This document shows positions 18,985-28,270 of a stretch of 40,553 bases of DNA, piece after piece (position 1 is the first letter of the stretch; each line of letters opens with the position of its first letter). This DNA is from Chromera velia. Its lineage: Eukaryota; Sar; Chromeraceae. The stretch is taken from assembly GCA_018398765.1 (NCBI GenBank), contig JAHBMJ010000796.1:1-40553 (forward strand). The letters run 5' to 3'. The notes under the pieces were generated by a model. The model did not search any database. It had not been told where the DNA came from and was given only the letters and a program-made list of their open reading frames with translations. The translations under genes and the position numbers were made by a program.

Positions 18985-20727
18985 ATGAGTCGAATATCGC
19001 GAATACCACGGAGCAAGACCCTGGGTGCCTCCCTGGGCTCTTTGTTTCTCTCCAACAAGATCGATCCCGCAGTATCCCCAAAACCTCAGCCCTCGATCGG
19101 AGCCAAATCTGAGCGTTCAGGATCGCCCTCGGTTGAGCAAGTGTTAAACGAATGCGTCAGAAGGCCCCGAAGCAAGTCCATTGTGATGCCTCGAGGTCAC
19201 ACCGTGAGGGGATCCGTCGAGGTTTCTCCGGCGGTCTCTCAGAGGCCCCCCTCCATCGCACTCCGCTCTCCTTCTGTCTTGTTCATGAATTTTGCTGAAG
19301 AAGAAGATTTCGATGGTGGCGGTCAGGATGACGACATCAGTCTGTACGGTCTGATGAAGGCTCGAAAAAGAGAAAAGGAAGAAGGAGAGCAAAATCAAAA
19401 AGATGCTCCCATGGAAGACTGCCCTTCCCCCTCTTCCGCTTTCTTCTTCTCTCCCTCCTCCTCCCCCCTGGACGAGAGCGTCTCTCTCTACGGCCTCATG
19501 AGACAGAGGGCCTTATCGAGGAAGGTCGAGTCTTCCCTTAAAGGAGAGGAGGACCGGCCCCTGAGAGACCTTTATGCCTCATGTCCCCCTGAGCACACGT
19601 CTCCTGAAAGGGAGACGGATTATCAGGATGGGGACGTCTCGCTTGAGGAGATGATTCAGTTAGTCGCCACGAAGAAAAGGAGCCGGGAGAATCAGGTGAA
19701 GGAGGGACAGGAGAGAAAGTGTCACAGTTTTCTGGGGGGCAAAAACGAAAGTATCTCTGCAGCCGCTGTTCCGTTAAAAGAGGTCCCGGAGGCTGAAATG
19801 AGAAGTGAGGAGAGTTTGCATGGGGGCGTCAACAATCCATCCGCCCCCCACAAACCATCCATGCACAAACATTTGTCCACCCAGCAACCCACACACACCC
19901 CGTGTGGAAGTACACGGAAGAAACCCCTGACCAGTCCTGGCGGTAGCGGCGACGACGATGTAAGTCTCACCGATCTGATGGCAGAACGCAAAAAGGGAAG
20001 GGAGGCCAAGGAAAGAGAAAGAAACGGACAGACGAAGAAGCAGCTTGTGGATCGTCAGGCAGCAAGGGAAAAGGAATTCGATGAGCACGAGGAGGCAAAA
20101 GATGAGTACCAAGCTATTGAGAAAATGAGAAAGGAAAAGAAGTCTTTGTTCGAGATCATCGCTCAAATGGCAAAGACAGAAAATGAACGAAACGAAAAAT
20201 CCACAGGGGAGGGTACGGCTGCCGTCATACATCGCTGCTCTGAGTCAGTGACAGTCCCCCGCAGGCGTCGTCAGACTTTCCACTTCACCATACCCAACCA
20301 GACGAGAAGTGAAATCCCCGGAGACTCCCGAGGAGACGACCCGGAGAAGATGCGTGCAGAAACACGCTCCCGTTCCGTCGCGTTCCCCTCGAGTGATGTT
20401 CAGAGAGACATGACAGACGAGATTGCTATTGCTCGTATGCGCAGTCGCTCCCCAAGTATACGGAGTCTCAAAAGGGAGGCGCAACGGAGGAAAAGTATTC
20501 CCGGCATTCTGTCTGTGTCCACTTCGGTTGGAGCTCCCTCTTCTTCTGTGCCTGCGACGAGATCCCCCGAGACACAACAGCAGCAGAATAAGGGTCCACA
20601 AAGGGGACAGTTGATGCCGTCAGGCTGTACAGAGAAATTCCGACTGCGGAGTAGGCAGTGGGTCAGAAATGAGTGGCGTCATTCACGCTTGACCAACTTC
20701 TTTGCAGATGAGGAGGACGAAGAGTAA
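18985..20727 (+). CDS. 580-residue disordered protein with repeated D-x-x-[IV]-S-L-x-x-[LM]-[MI] motif
   Basis: Intron-less gene from ATG to TAA. I do not recognise a family. The protein is rich in Ser, Arg, Glu and Lys and is probably mostly disordered. A ten-residue motif recurs: DDDISLYGLM 115-124, DESVSLYGLM 163-172, DGDVSLEEMI 215-224 and DDDVSLTDLM 323-332, each followed by a basic R/K-rich helix. A weaker form, KKSLFEIIAQM, is at 385-395. A second, acidic motif appears twice: NFAEEED at 102-108 and NFFADEEDEE at the C-terminus. Residues 335-405 are charged and probably helical. R-S-x-S and S-P sites (for example RSRSPSIRS near 467) suggest phosphorylation. The repeated acidic-hydrophobic motifs look like short linear docking peptides. 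Codon use and the long open frame argue for a real gene. Confidence 0.75.
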   Translation: MSRISRIPRSKTLGASLGSLFLSNKIDPAVSPKPQPSIGAKSERSGSPSVEQVLNECVRRPRSKSIVMPRGHTVRGSVEVSPAVSQRPPSIALRSPSVLFMNFAEEEDFDGGGQDDDISLYGLMKARKREKEEGEQNQKDAPMEDCPSPSSAFFFSPSSSPLDESVSLYGLMRQRALSRKVESSLKGEEDRPLRDLYASCPPEHTSPERETDYQDGDVSLEEMIQLVATKKRSRENQVKEGQERKCHSFLGGKNESISAAAVPLKEVPEAEMRSEESLHGGVNNPSAPHKPSMHKHLSTQQPTHTPCGSTRKKPLTSPGGSGDDDVSLTDLMAERKKGREAKERERNGQTKKQLVDRQAAREKEFDEHEEAKDEYQAIEKMRKEKKSLFEIIAQMAKTENERNEKSTGEGTAAVIHRCSESVTVPRRRRQTFHFTIPNQTRSEIPGDSRGDDPEKMRAETRSRSVAFPSSDVQRDMTDEIAIARMRSRSPSIRSLKREAQRRKSIPGILSVSTSVGAPSSSVPATRSPETQQQQNKGPQRGQLMPSGCTEKFRLRSRQWVRNEWRHSRLTNFFADEEDEE

Positions 20728-23434
20728 TCCCAAAAGATTGCCTGCAGGTGCGTGCACTTTCAAAGTCTTTCCTGTTTGACACACTGAATTCATGCCTTCG
20801 CATTCATCAACGGGGTGATGCACGAGGATTTGCATGGCAAAAGAACCTTAACATCTATACGGGAGAATTCAAGGGGGGGCGGAAGTGATCCGGGACTGAG
20901 GGAAGCAGCCTACCCTCGATCTTTGTTTGCGTGGGACGCTTGCTTGGGGGGGAACGGAACGGGAAAGGAGCTGTTGTTTGTGTTTTGCTGTTTCAATGTA
21001 ATGACGAACTGCGCTTCAACCTGTCTTGTGTGTTCTCTTTTCGTCTCTGCTCTCCTTCTCTTCTCTTTGTATCTTTTCTATCGACCAGTTGTCTTCCTCC
21101 GAAAGAAGAGGTACTGAAAGACTGCCTGGCTTGAGTTAATGAGGCTGGGCAGAATCAGCAGATATGGGGAGGGAGATCGGGTCGTTCTTCTTTTAGGCAG
21201 GCGGGCTTGGTTCTCTTCTGCTGATTTCGATGAGTTGCCTGGAGGTGCGTGTCAAAAATAAAGGTGGTCGTGGGAGACACAGAAAAGTTCTCTCAACATA
21301 AATAAGATAAACAACTTCGTCGAAGAGACTTGCTTGTTTTCTGAATTTGTGCCGTTGCTCCCTCCCCTCGCTTCTCTTCCTCTCCCCTCCCCTGTCTTCA
21401 TACGTCTGCTCTGTGTTTGACCCCATGAGAGAAAGTATTTGCGTATGGTTCTTCGTCTCTTTTCCGGCCTGCGTGGGTGCATACAAACTCTGTCAGCCGG
21501 CCCAGTGTGTTTGCTTTGAAGCACAGCGCATGCAGTCAGCATGTCTGTCTGTGTGGCTGCTTTCCTTCGCCAGTCTGAGCGGATTGGACGGGAGCGGCTG
21601 TGTGTCGTATAGTTGATTGAATTGAATGTGACTGACGCCTAGGTCTTCTGCCTTTCTGCCTTCATTCTCCTTTTTTCCTGTCTCTGATTTCTCTTTGATT
21701 TCTCATCTGACTCAATCAAGATGCAACTGGAAGGCGGGAAGAGGAAGATACGGATTGACAGTCGAAGGAAAGTAAAGTAAGGGGGGTCGAATTGAAAAAA
21801 ACCGAATCATATTACCTGCCTGCTTTCGTGCCTTTTGTCTTTGTGTCAACATTTCAAGTACTGAACCATTCACCTCTGCCTATATGTCTGTCACTCCGCC
21901 TCTCTCTGTTTTTTCGTTTTGCTCTTTCTATCCTTCAGCCCTGTTCTTTCGGTGAGGCTTAATCTGTAAGTGCTTCACCCATTCTTTTCCCAGACCTGAA
22001 CCCTACATCCACTGACGATGTGCAGCCTCAATCAGCACTGCGATCGATCTCAAATGCATGCAAGGCGAGGAATCGGAATCCAAAATCTCAAGTGAGTACA
22101 AGTTTAACAAACGATCCAGGGAGAACATTACAATTGAACCTACAGTCACGCACTACTCATCAGCACACAAACAGAAATTAAGATCACCCAAAGACACGGA
22201 AAGAGAAAGAGGAAAGCAACACAGAAATGGAAAAAATCAAAGGGAGAGAGAAAGAAAGGTAGCGAACGTCAAATTAAGTATCCAAACAGGTCGTCTATCC
22301 TCTTCCGTGATCGTTAGATTTCTCCACTCTCACCTCTCTTCTTTCATACATTTTTCTTCGATTCGTGTCACGATAAAGAAAGACAGCCCCTCGATCTGCA
22401 CATGAAATTCTGTTTCGCTGTCGATTCATGTCGCACCTCTTTTTTGTCTACTGCCCCCCAAAACTAATCATTCCTCCTGCTGCGACGTATCTTTCTGACC
22501 GGTCCCTATGAGGAGCAAACTTACGTACAGGCTGCAGCAAAATCAGGCAGACACTGGCAGACGAATAGTAACAATCAGGCATGCAGTCGGAGTCTGTCGG
22601 TTCCTATCGATGTATTCCAATCTGGGAAAGTTCGCGACAGCCCCCCTGTTTGTCTGCATGTTTCTGTCTGCTCGCGTCTGACCCTATCTGTTTCTGTCTG
22701 TGTCCTCATTTGTCTGACAGAAAGTATACGTTTCCACTTTTCTTCGATCAGTAATTTCTCCTCGAACAGACGTCTGGACAAAAGTGGTCCGTTTCACACG
22801 ATGGTGCACTTTCATACACTCTGTATATTCCATTCCGGTGGGTGGGTAAGTGAAAACTGCATGCGGCCTAGTAATGTACTATTCAGCGTAGACTGGCAGA
22901 CTAGCCAGCTCACTGGATGGTGATTGCTCTAGTGATTGCTTGCCTGAGTATTATTAAATGCCAGACAATGCACAGTTCAATGGATTAAAAAACTTTAAGT
23001 TGTCGAAATGATTTGTTCTCATGAAACGAATTAATGTAAATCGATGTAAGTTCAGGCTTGACAATGTTAGTATATCCTAAATTATATCTTACAGCAGTGG
23101 GCCGGTTCTAGAGTGGGTTAAATCCCGTAGCTCGATAATTTCAATCTAAATTTGAAGCGTAAACTTTTACTAACGACGAGTCCAACGTTCAAAGTTAACC
23201 CCTGGCAGTGAAATGATGATGATTAATTTACATGCATGATGCATGCATGATGATTAATTTAGTAATTAATAAAGGCTAGAATAATTCTAAGAATAATTAT
23301 ATAATCAATTAATCTTTGAACTGAAATTCTAGTATAAATGCTGTGTCTCCTATCTATAGGCAACAGAGTGGTGTCTAGAGCTAGGTCTAGAGTGGTGTCT
23401 ACACCTAGGTCTAGACAAGCTAGTAGACCGGAGG
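20728..23434. other. Long intergenic region, no supportable gene
   Basis: The start holds the 3' UTR of the preceding gene. Short open frames (for example near 20815-21117 and 22058-22405) have no domain, no conserved splice structure and biased composition. Degenerate 'tctg' runs occur at 22585-22720. From 22,900 on the sequence is AT-rich, with palindromic 'gcatgatgcatgcatgatg' near 23233 and a short local repeat of 'ggtctagag' near 23370-23415. I see no tRNA or rRNA. Confidence 0.55.
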
Positions 23435-24510
23435 TTTAATTTACTAGGCGTGGACTTTAGTTAGTTTAGTTCTTTAGTTAGTTCATATTTCCTCAGAAAA
23501 CTAAACTAACTAACTAAATTATGAACTAAACTAGTTACACGTGGTCTTTAGTTTAGTTAGTTTAGTTTGATGTGTTAAACTGTAAAAGGTTTGATTATTC
23601 ATTGTCTGCTAGCATTCTCTAACTTAGTCTGAGTTTGAGTCGAGAAGCGCCCGTCAAAGGCATCTTCTTTGCATAGGAGGCCCCTGGTAACTCAGAGTCA
23701 GCCGACGAATCGGCGACGATGATGATGCCCGCAGTGTTATATAGAACTTTTAATGTTTTATTAGACTCACAATGATGTCATTCATTGTTATCAATCATAC
23801 TAGCAAATCGCATCAAATTCTTGATAAACGAAGGGCACAGTGCGGTGGATGAGTTTCTGGGGAGGGAGGCGTTCAGAAGAAGAGTGTTCAAGGAAAGCCC
23901 AGGAAGGTACGCACCTGGAAGCTCGTTAGATGAAACAGTGCAGGCACAGAGACACGGAGTGATCACAAAAAGAAACGGAGGAACGGAAAGAAGAAAAGAA
24001 GAATACAAAACCATCCTGGAAGTAATGGAAGCAGGAAGACAGCTGAGGGAGGGAGAAGGAGAAATCGCTGAGAGAAGAATGGAGAGAGGGCATGTACAAA
24101 GCCAAAGTGTCCTTTCGTCTTGTATTATTGGATCGATTTTTGGAGCAGTCCCTTCTGAACAGCCCATAGACCAAAGCATGCAAAGCGCAGACAGATTGTT
24201 GTTTGTTAGTGGCCTGGGAAACCAGGCGGGCTATGAGGTGTGGTCTGAGCCTCAGCGATGAGGTACACCCCCCTGCCGTTTGCAGGGGCGACCTCTATAA
24301 GACAAAACGGCGACAGTGCTCTAGGGCATCACTAATCATTAATCACTATAATATGCTAGAGGAGGGGGAGGGTGCAAACACTGCTCAAATCTTAGAGTCA
24401 AACCAGGTTAAAACTATTTAGTTAGTTTAGTTAGTTAGTTAGTTCTAGCTCCATGGGGTTATAAACTAAACTAACTAACTAACTAAAGTCCACGCTTAGC
24501 TAATTTAACG
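23435..24510. mobile_element. Candidate foldback/TIR element, about 1.07 kb
   Basis: Perfect 19-bp inverted arms (GCGTGGACTTTAGTTAGTT) lie at 23448-23466 and 24477-24495. The similarity extends outward (ttaatttacta versus ttaaattagcta) and inward through nested 'ttagttagtttag' repeats on both sides, giving long complex ends typical of foldback elements. A second, imperfect copy of the arm (CGTGGTCTTTAGTTTAGTTAG) lies inside the left end near 23540. No transposase is recognised. Confidence 0.5.
23785..24261 (+). CDS. Hypothetical ORF inside the second TIR element
   Basis: An open frame of 158 codons without an ATG near its 5' end, so it would need an upstream exon or a non-ATG start. The middle is charged and probably helical (E-E-Y-K-T-I-L-E-V-M-E-A-G-R-Q). 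No family is recognised. Its position between inverted repeats suggests element or captured cargo sequence. The opposite strand is also open, so coding status is uncertain. Confidence 0.25.
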   Translation: MLSIILANRIKFLINEGHSAVDEFLGREAFRRRVFKESPGRYAPGSSLDETVQAQRHGVITKRNGGTERRKEEYKTILEVMEAGRQLREGEGEIAERRMERGHVQSQSVLSSCIIGSIFGAVPSEQPIDQSMQSADRLLFVSGLGNQAGYEVWSEPQR

Positions 24511-24669
24511 TAATATAATAATAAAACTAGCAACGAAAATTAAAGCGTCTCATGAGGTCAGCAGGATAAGAAGTCTAAAAAACGTTGATACAAGGGATGT
24601 GAGTAACACTATCTCAAGCAACACTTTACAGGTTCAGACTAGTGAAGGTATCTGCACATGAACGTCGAG

Positions 24670-24697
24670 GTCGGGAGAGAGAGAGAGAGATAGATGG

Positions 24698-24731
<34 letters not shown>

Positions 24732-24911
24732 GGCGAGGAGAGAGGAGAGGAGAAACCTAGAGGGAGACTACGCCTCTGCCCTCCGCTTCCCTTCGGTTGA
24801 ACATTCATTTATTCATTCATTGATTCACTCATTCATTCATTCATTTATTCATTCATTTAGTCAGTCAGTCAGTCAGTCAGTTAGTCAGTCAGTCAGTCAG
24901 TCAGTCAGTCA
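24670..24911. repeat. Poly-G run and tetranucleotide microsatellites
   Basis: A (ga)n tract, then a nearly pure G run of about 30 bases at 24698-24730, then (attc)n at about 24802-24855 and (agtc)n at 24856-24912. Reading frames here are repeat artefacts. Confidence 0.9.
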
Positions 24912-25011
24912 GTTGTCCGGTGCTTCTTATTGGCAAGCATCTGTCACAATATAAACAGCTCGAAAAGATGACTCCTATAACTTTCGCCATGAGCCTCTGA
25001 CGCGGCGATAG

Positions 25012-25090
<79 letters not shown>

Positions 25091-25335
25091 TACACGCTTG
25101 GAGCTTTCATCCTCCTTGTGTCTCCTGAATTTGTTTCTCCTCTCCCCCATTGGTTCAATTCTTCCCTTTTTATGCAGCTGCAACGTTTGATCACCGCTTG
25201 ACAAAAAAAAATTCACTTCAAGCTTCTACGACATGCAAATTCCAGAGAGCTATTTCACATCACTCTGTGCAGTCCTCTTTTCCCTCTGCTCTGATTACAC
25301 CCCTTCTGATCCATCTCCAGATGGTATATCCGTAC
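24740..25335. repeat. Ancient tandem duplication, left copy
   Basis: It shares ordered landmarks with 25940-26400: 'ctgccctcc', the attcattc tract, 'cagctcgaaaagatgact', 'gcggcgata', a (ga)n tract followed by 'acacgcttg', 'attccaga', and 'ctctgattacaccccttct' versus 'gtctgactgcaccgcttct'. Divergence is high, so the duplication is old. Confidence 0.55.
25017..25090. repeat. (ca)n(ga)n microsatellite
   Basis: Uninterrupted CA then GA dinucleotides, matched by a (ga)n tract at the equivalent place in the right copy (26125-26164). Confidence 0.9.
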
Positions 25336-25355
25336 CAATGGAGTCACATTTCACT

Positions 25356-25706
25356 TTAGGTGCATCCTGGTAACTTGGTAGTCAGCCAGAAATAGGGGGG
25401 TGGTTACCAGGTCGGTAACCTGGCTGGCCGAGTCGCGGCGGCGCCGCGGGCCCGCGCCGCGGCCCGATCGACGTCCGTGCGGCCGCCGCGCGGCTTTGGC
25501 GCAATGGGGGCCGCCGCGACCGCGCCCGGCGCGTCAAGCATGCTTGCGATACCCGTGCGATAATTTTTTTTTCTAGATTTTTATTTTTGTCTTTTTTTTT
25601 TAATTATATGGCCGGTAAACCGGTAACCTGGCCATTGTTAAAAAATTGGTCTAGCCCGGCCAGGTAACCGGTTACCCGGTAATTACCTGGCCATCATGTA
25701 ACTAGG
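25356..25706. mobile_element. GC-rich miniature element (MITE-like) with 9-bp target-site duplication
   Basis: A perfect 9-bp direct repeat, CATTTCACT, lies at 25347-25355 and 25707-25715. The 351 bp between them start TTAGGTGCATCCTGGTAAC and end with a partly complementary GGCCATCATGTAACTAGG, so the ends form imperfect inverted repeats. Motif GGTAACCTGGC and its complement recur several times near both ends. The core (about 25430-25560) is extremely GC-rich, unlike its AT-rich surroundings, and is followed by a T-rich stretch. There is no coding capacity. A 9-bp duplication would fit Mutator-like elements (8-bp for hAT); the superfamily is not established. Confidence 0.65.
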
Positions 25707-25791
25707 CATTTCACTCTTGGTCAGCACTCATTTCGACATGTATCTCCGCACAGTGACTTGCGATGATTTACTAGACCCTTTCTCGCTCTTC

Positions 25792-25925
25792 ACACACACA
25801 CACATACACATACACACACATACATACACACACACACACATACACGCACGCACGCATATATACACACACACACATACACACACACACATACATACACACA
25901 CATACATACATACATACATACACGC
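25792..25925. repeat. (ca)n/(cata)n microsatellite
   Basis: About 130 bp of CACACA with interspersed CATA and CGCA units. Open frames here are artefacts. Confidence 0.92.
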
Positions 25926-25939
25926 AGATAAGAAAAAGC

Positions 25940-26122
25940 GGGGGAGAGGGAGAAGGGAGACAACGCATCTGCCCTCCCTGTGCATTTGATTTTCCATTCA
26001 TCAATTCATTCATTCATCCGTTGTTCCCTCATGGCGAGTGTCTGCGCAGAACAGCTTGAAAAGATGACTTCCTCCAACGCTCTCCAGGAGACTCGAACGC
26101 AGCGATAAGGAGGGAGAAAACG

Positions 26123-26168
<46 letters not shown>

Positions 26169-26400
26169 GCTTGAATTTTGATACTGTGGTGAGATTGCAT
26201 CCCTCTAGCTCCCTTCTTTCCAATCTTCCCGACTCCTTTCTTCCCTTTTCATATGCATCTTCCACCGCAACCGACAACAAAATTTCCATTCTGTTCACTG
26301 AGAGCTTTTTTTACATATTCCAGACAGGTCTCCTCAGCCTGTTCCGTTCTCTTTCGCCTCTGGTCTGACTGCACCGCTTCTTCTCAGTCTCTTACCGGCA
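25940..26400. repeat. Ancient tandem duplication, right copy
   Basis: Partner of 24740-25335, with the same order of landmarks. This copy lacks the GC-rich miniature element that follows the left copy, so that insertion came after the duplication. Confidence 0.55.
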
Positions 26401-26560
26401 TATACTTACTAATCAAGTTATCTTTTATAGTCGGTTGGCACTCTTTTTTGTATCTTTTTTTCTAGTATGCACGTTAGCACAGTGACTCTCTTATGCAGTA
26501 CACAGTCAAATGGCAACGTGCGCAGCGGCTCAGTTTTCGCTCTGCAGAGCCAGCAACTCC

Positions 26561-27390
26561 TCACGCAACACACTTGAGGGAGGGATCAGCCTCGGCCAAT
26601 TCCTCCCTCTTCATGTTATGGCCCTTCATACCTTCTATCACCTGCTTCTCGACCTCCGACACTTTGGTGTCTGGAGTGCGGAAGCTGGCTGGTAACACTT
26701 GAATGAGAGGTACGAGGGAGGCTTACACCAAAGTCTCGTTTTTCCACTCGTCTTTCAGCCGGATCAGCTCTGGGAGCACGTCCATGCGTCATACTAAGTC
26801 GTGAAACATGGGACCTTGCTTAGGAACTTGCATGATGGTGGCAATGATACGTGCGATGTTGGTAACCTAGGGATAGGTGGCCTCCGACAACACAAACGTC
26901 CCATCCCCTTGCCTCTGCGACCAGTACTGTCGGGTCTCCCCCCGTGTGCACCACGAAGGCATCCACTGCTCCATCTCTTCTTCGCAGAGCAGACGCATGA
27001 CGACTTGCAGACCTCCTTCATTCAAATTGGAAATGAAGTGGGTGAGGGTGCCAAAGACGTGAACTTTATACCGTATCTGGTCAGATTTTCTGAAGATGGT
27101 GACCAGAAAACCTGGCCAGTCTGTAGAACTGTTGGCAACCATCTGTTTCATGTTCTTGAGCGCGATTGCAAGTTCGCGAATAATGAGGAGACACGTCTGT
27201 TTGACAGGGATGAGTCTCTCAGACTCCCCTCTACTCCCCTTTAGTCTCACCCTCAATGCCGGCTGTGGACAGCCGTTTAAAAAGGCGACGAGCAAGATCG
27301 CCCGTACCCAGCTCAAACATCTTAACCATGTGCTGATCGATAATTTTTTCAGTAGTCTCTTTCTTCAGCGATTGTGAGACCAGGAAAACT
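26561..27390 (-). pseudogene. Degraded gene of unknown family with C-to-T type stop codons
   Basis: One minus-strand frame reads protein-like sequence from 27316 to 26561 (for example R-E-L-A-I-A-L-K-N-M-K-Q-M-V and F-I-S-N-L-N-E-G-G-L-Q-V-V-M-R-L-L). It is broken by TAG at 26867-26869, TGA at 26789-26791 and TAA at 26723-26725; each could be a C-to-T change of CAG, CGA or CAA. Upstream, another frame reads K-I-I-D-Q-H-M-V-K-M-F-E-L-G-T-G-D-L. The shift between the two coincides with an imperfect 10-bp tandem duplication at 27221-27240 (agactcccct/ctactcccct). I do not recognise the family; a retroelement or captured host gene are both possible. Confidence 0.5.
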
Positions 27391-27593
27391 GAATAGAAAC
27401 TCAACGCATTTCGAAGCTAGCGCTTCTCGTCAGGAGGAATTCAGTTCCTTTTCTCGTAACAGAGGTCCTAAATAGTGAAACCAATGTTCTACAACAATCT
27501 TCACTCCTTTTCTTGTTTATGTCACCTTTGACATAGACAAAGAAGAAAAGAGTGTATCCAAACTACAGGCGTCTGTCGAGACGCGGAGCCGTT

Positions 27594-27692
27594 TTTCAAA
27601 TTTTTCAATTTTACATATTATCTGCAAACAGTTTTTTCAAAAAAAAAAATTTCAATTTTGCATATTAACTGCAAACAGTTTTTTCAAAAAAA
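27594..27692. repeat. Two-copy ~50-bp AT-rich tandem repeat
   Basis: 'caattttacatattatctgc' plus 'aaacagttttttcaaaaaaa' occurs twice in a row with small changes. It is followed by A-rich low-complexity DNA to about 27830. Confidence 0.8.
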
Positions 27693-28270
27693 GTTGAAGA
27701 AAAAATATGATAAAGATAAAATAAAATAGAATAGAATGAAGAGTCTGGTTTTGAAAAGAATAAAAAATAGAAAATAGAAAAAAATTAAAAAATAAAAAAT
27801 AGGAAATAAAAAATAGGAAATTTCTTTAGGCCACCCAGGGGATGATACTATCAAAAGATCTTTCAATTCTTCCTACAGGAAGAATTAAAAAAATCCCCTG
27901 AGGGTAAAGGACTTAACAACCAAGAAGACTTACAATGAGACGGCGACTTGGTTGAAAGTTTCTCTTGAAATCTGGTCAGATTAGGTCGGATTCAAGTGAC
28001 CACTGGCTGTGTTGAGGAATGAATTCAAACGAGTTCAGGCATGAAAACGGTTTTTTCATGCTTTCTTGAACAGAGAGAAGATGTTTGGAGGGTTCTTTCT
28101 TGTGATAAGGATGCGAAACAAAGTTTTCGCTCCCAATTTCTTTCTAATTACTTTTGCTACCGGATCAACTTGTCGATTTCCGCTAACTTTAAAGAAAAGA
28201 GATCGGGAATGAGAGAACCTAACAGACCCCTTTAGGGATTTTGGCTGAACTGAATTGTATCTGCTGCTTC

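Noticed and set aside
22575-22781. Minus frame rich in Thr/Arg/Gln
   Set aside because: It corresponds to degenerate TCTG repeats with no other support.
25717-25997. Cys/Val- or His/Thr-rich frames on both strands
   Set aside because: Translations of a CA microsatellite.
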